DNA of 64,000 nucleotides, from positions 8,652,501-8,716,500 of the forward strand of contig OX327690.1 of NCBI GenBank assembly GCA_946807835.1, written 5' to 3'. Source of the DNA: Ailanthus altissimus. Lineage: Eukaryota > Streptophyta > Magnoliopsida > Sapindales > Simaroubaceae. Shown in pieces: positions 62,501 through 64,000 of this stretch (its first letter is position 1; each line of letters opens with the position of its first letter). Under the pieces are notes generated by a model. The model had not been told where the DNA came from and searched no databases. It saw only the letters and a list, made by a program, of their open reading frames with translations. Made by a program: the position numbers and the translations under genes.

Positions 62501-63459
62501 TAGAAACCAAGAATATGTGCTTAAATTGCTCGTGTAGATAATACGTTAGGTTTGATTAATTTGGGGAACAGGTAATGAGGTTCAGCTGCCTGGGAAAAAA
62601 GAAATATCGTAAGCAAGCAAATCTGCAATCATTGATTAGAAACCAAGGATATGGGCTTAAATTGCTCATGTAGATAATACGTTAGGTTTGATTAATTTTG
62701 GAAGGGGGAATGAGGTTCATCTCCCTGGGAAAAAAGAAATATTATAAGCAAACAAATCTGCAATTTTAAATTAGAAACCAAGGATATGTGCTTAAATTGT
62801 TCGTGTAGATAATGTTTTTCATGATTTCAGGTTAATTATGATGGAGCGACTATACCTTTGCCTTTCAACTTGGAGATCTTGAAATGGGCGAATGAAACAC
62901 GCAAGGTTTTGAATCGTGCTAAAGTTCCACCTCAAGTTAAATTCTACAATATATATGGGACCAATCTTGAAACACCGCATACTGTTAGGTAGTGCTTTAA
63001 TTTGAAGTGTTTCATTGATATTTAAGCCATGCATATCCATAATTATTGCTAGGTTTAACGCTGGATAAAAGCTTTAGAGAATGAAATTTGTTGTTACTTG
63101 CTAGTTGTGTTTTTGGCTTATCTAATTCTAAATTTTATATGCAGCTATGGAAGTGAGGATGCACCTGTCACAGATCTCCAAGATCTAAGATTTATCCAGG
63201 TCATTGTCTTTTACTGAATTTGCTTTCATTCAATTCAATGTAATTTCCAAACTCAATTTGTAGCAGTTGCCATATGTAGGTATACATATTTCATCCTTTT
63301 TCCTTGGATAATTTTTATGTTTTGCTGATAAATATGTATCCAGATATAAACTTCTGGTCTATGATGTTGGATGCAAAGTCTTAATCTTTACTTATATATT
63401 TGCAGCCTAAATATGTATGTGTTGATGGAGATGGGACTGTTCCAGCAGAATCAGCCAAG
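56747..63459 (+). CDS. LCAT4: LCAT-like lipase / phospholipase, LCAT4 type (3' end beyond window)
   Basis: Ten coding exons visible: 56747-56990, 58005-58096, 58204-58322, 58549-58684, 58823-58874, 59824-59924, 61638-61820, 62831-62988, 63145-63199, 63406-63459. All introns are GT-AG and the frame stays open for 398 codons. Residues 33-43 (PVLLVPGVAGS) form the N-terminal oxyanion-type motif, SHSMGG at 180-185 holds the nucleophile Ser182, and DGDGTVP at 387-393 the catalytic Asp. The catalytic His exon is not in the window. Plant LCAT4 proteins are about 530 residues, so roughly 130 remain. The family acts on glycerophospholipids, as a phospholipase A in the plant branch. No signal peptide is seen, consistent with a soluble or peripheral enzyme. 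The start is the first ATG and fits the family N-terminus (xxLLE.I..SVE). Confidence 0.93.
59446..59690. repeat. Large foldback with microsatellite arms, in intron 5
   Basis: Core 59500-59633: GCTTCT...AGAAGC with 50-base arms (TTGATGTCCATAACTTTTT against its inverse) around a 4-base loop at AAAGTCCAATGTTGGACTTT. The outer arms are (TA)n-(GATA)n at 59449-59500 and (GTCT)n-(TA)n at 59635-59670, which are complementary in order. A MITE is the likely source; the target duplication is obscured by the microsatellites. Confidence 0.8.
61905..62165. repeat. Tandem duplication of ~133 bp in intron 7
   Basis: Unit from AATTTGAAAATCTATAATCA to ATAATCAAATTTGTAA is present twice (about 61903-62034 and 62035-62166) with a few substitutions and one small indel. 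Confidence 0.85.
62411..62813. repeat. Three tandem ~136-bp units in intron 7, next to the exon 8 acceptor
   Basis: Units start AGGTTTGATTAATTT at 62411, 62548 and 62684 and run through CAGCTGCC(A/T)GGGAAAAAAG and AAATTGCTCGTGTAGATAAT. The third unit ends 17 bases before the acceptor of exon 8. Confidence 0.9.
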
Positions 63460-64000
63460 GTTTGCTAGTTTTCCTGTTCTCAGTTTGTTGCGATTTGATG
63501 GTAACATTCCTTTTTCTTGGAAATGGATAATAAATTAATTGGTATAATCTAAATTGTCCTAGAAGTAACCTTTCCATCACTTAAAATTAACCTTTTCATT
63601 ACAGCATTAACCATTAATTTCATTTTTCAATTTTCTTTTTCTTTTTTTATGATATTATCAAAGAATTTTGGTCGGGCTTACTTTTGGCTTAAATCTTTTT
63701 CTGACCAAAATGGGATGGACTTATTTTTCAACTTTATTGAGCAAAACTAAAAAACAACTCTGCAGTTTTTCCACTTTGTGGATGAAATATCACAGGTCCC
63801 ACTGCAGAAGGAAGGTCCACATGCAAAATGACAAAAAAAAAGATTACTCTTGATTTTAGTGGCTGTGGACCTCAGTAATATAAAAGTTTTTATAATATTT
63901 CAAAAAATTAATACAATCTAATTTAATTTTTTTTTTTAAAATAAACATGAAATATATAAATATAATTTGAACTTGAATATTGTAGGATTTTTTTTTGAGT
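63460..64000. other. Intron 10 of the LCAT4-like gene (open at window edge)
   Basis: Starts GTTTGC after exon 10. No exon is recognised to the window end. AT-rich, with a poly-T run near 63920. Confidence 0.75.

Noticed and set aside
1..64000. CRISPR array, bacterial operon or tRNA/rRNA gene
   Set aside because: No regularly spaced short repeats with unique spacers, no operon-like ORFs, and no convincing tRNA or rRNA; the tRNA-like words at 42775 fit a SINE remnant.

Overview
The window is nuclear DNA of a flowering plant, probably a eudicot. The signs are strong AT richness, an intron-rich host gene for an LCAT-type lipase of the plant LCAT4 kind, and plant-type Ty1/copia, Ty3/gypsy, L1-like and MuDR/MULE elements. 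Nearly everything left of 56.5 kb is transposon-derived. The only convincing intact host gene starts at 56,747 and runs off the right edge.

Layout. 1-5,789: a decayed copia element (I) whose left LTR is cut by the window edge. 5,790-22,480 and about 26,340-33,600: two direct copies of a segment of about 3.8 kb carrying intron-containing fragments of a plasma-membrane H+-ATPase gene (minus strand). The left copy is split by a second copia element (II, 7,952-20,814). A very young gypsy element (III, 8,612-13,293) sits in the left LTR of II, with identical 710-bp LTRs and a TSD of ATTAT. The right copy is split by a 5'-truncated L1-like LINE (30,087-33,465) flanked by an unusually long 59-bp direct repeat. 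36,761-38,207: a solo gypsy LTR with a perfect TSD. 39,776-42,571: a non-autonomous MULE-like element with a perfect 9-bp TSD, itself hosting a deleted gypsy element (V). 42,997-43,940: a second MULE-like element of the same family. 45,122-48,650: an Athila/Tat-like gypsy remnant with LTR, tRNA-Asp-type PBS and gag only.

49,264-56,517: a MULE of about 7.25 kb with long terminal inverted repeats. It carries a decayed MuDR transposase on the plus strand and, on the minus strand, a decayed DUF1985-plus-ULP1 (C48 peptidase) gene. This is the architecture described for plant Kaonashi/KI-MULEs. Its right end lies 229 bp upstream of the ATG of the LCAT4-like gene (ten coding exons visible, 56,747-63,459), so the host promoter is largely or wholly juxtaposed to the transposon end. 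The introns of that gene hold a large foldback and two tandem-repeat blocks.

The elements share no pathway; the window records nested insertion. I see no previously unknown biochemical system. The items most worth a second look are the KI-type MULE abutting LCAT4, the gypsy element that moved recently despite an inverted reverse-transcriptase segment and several frame lesions, the long LINE target duplication, and the duplicated H+-ATPase fragments.
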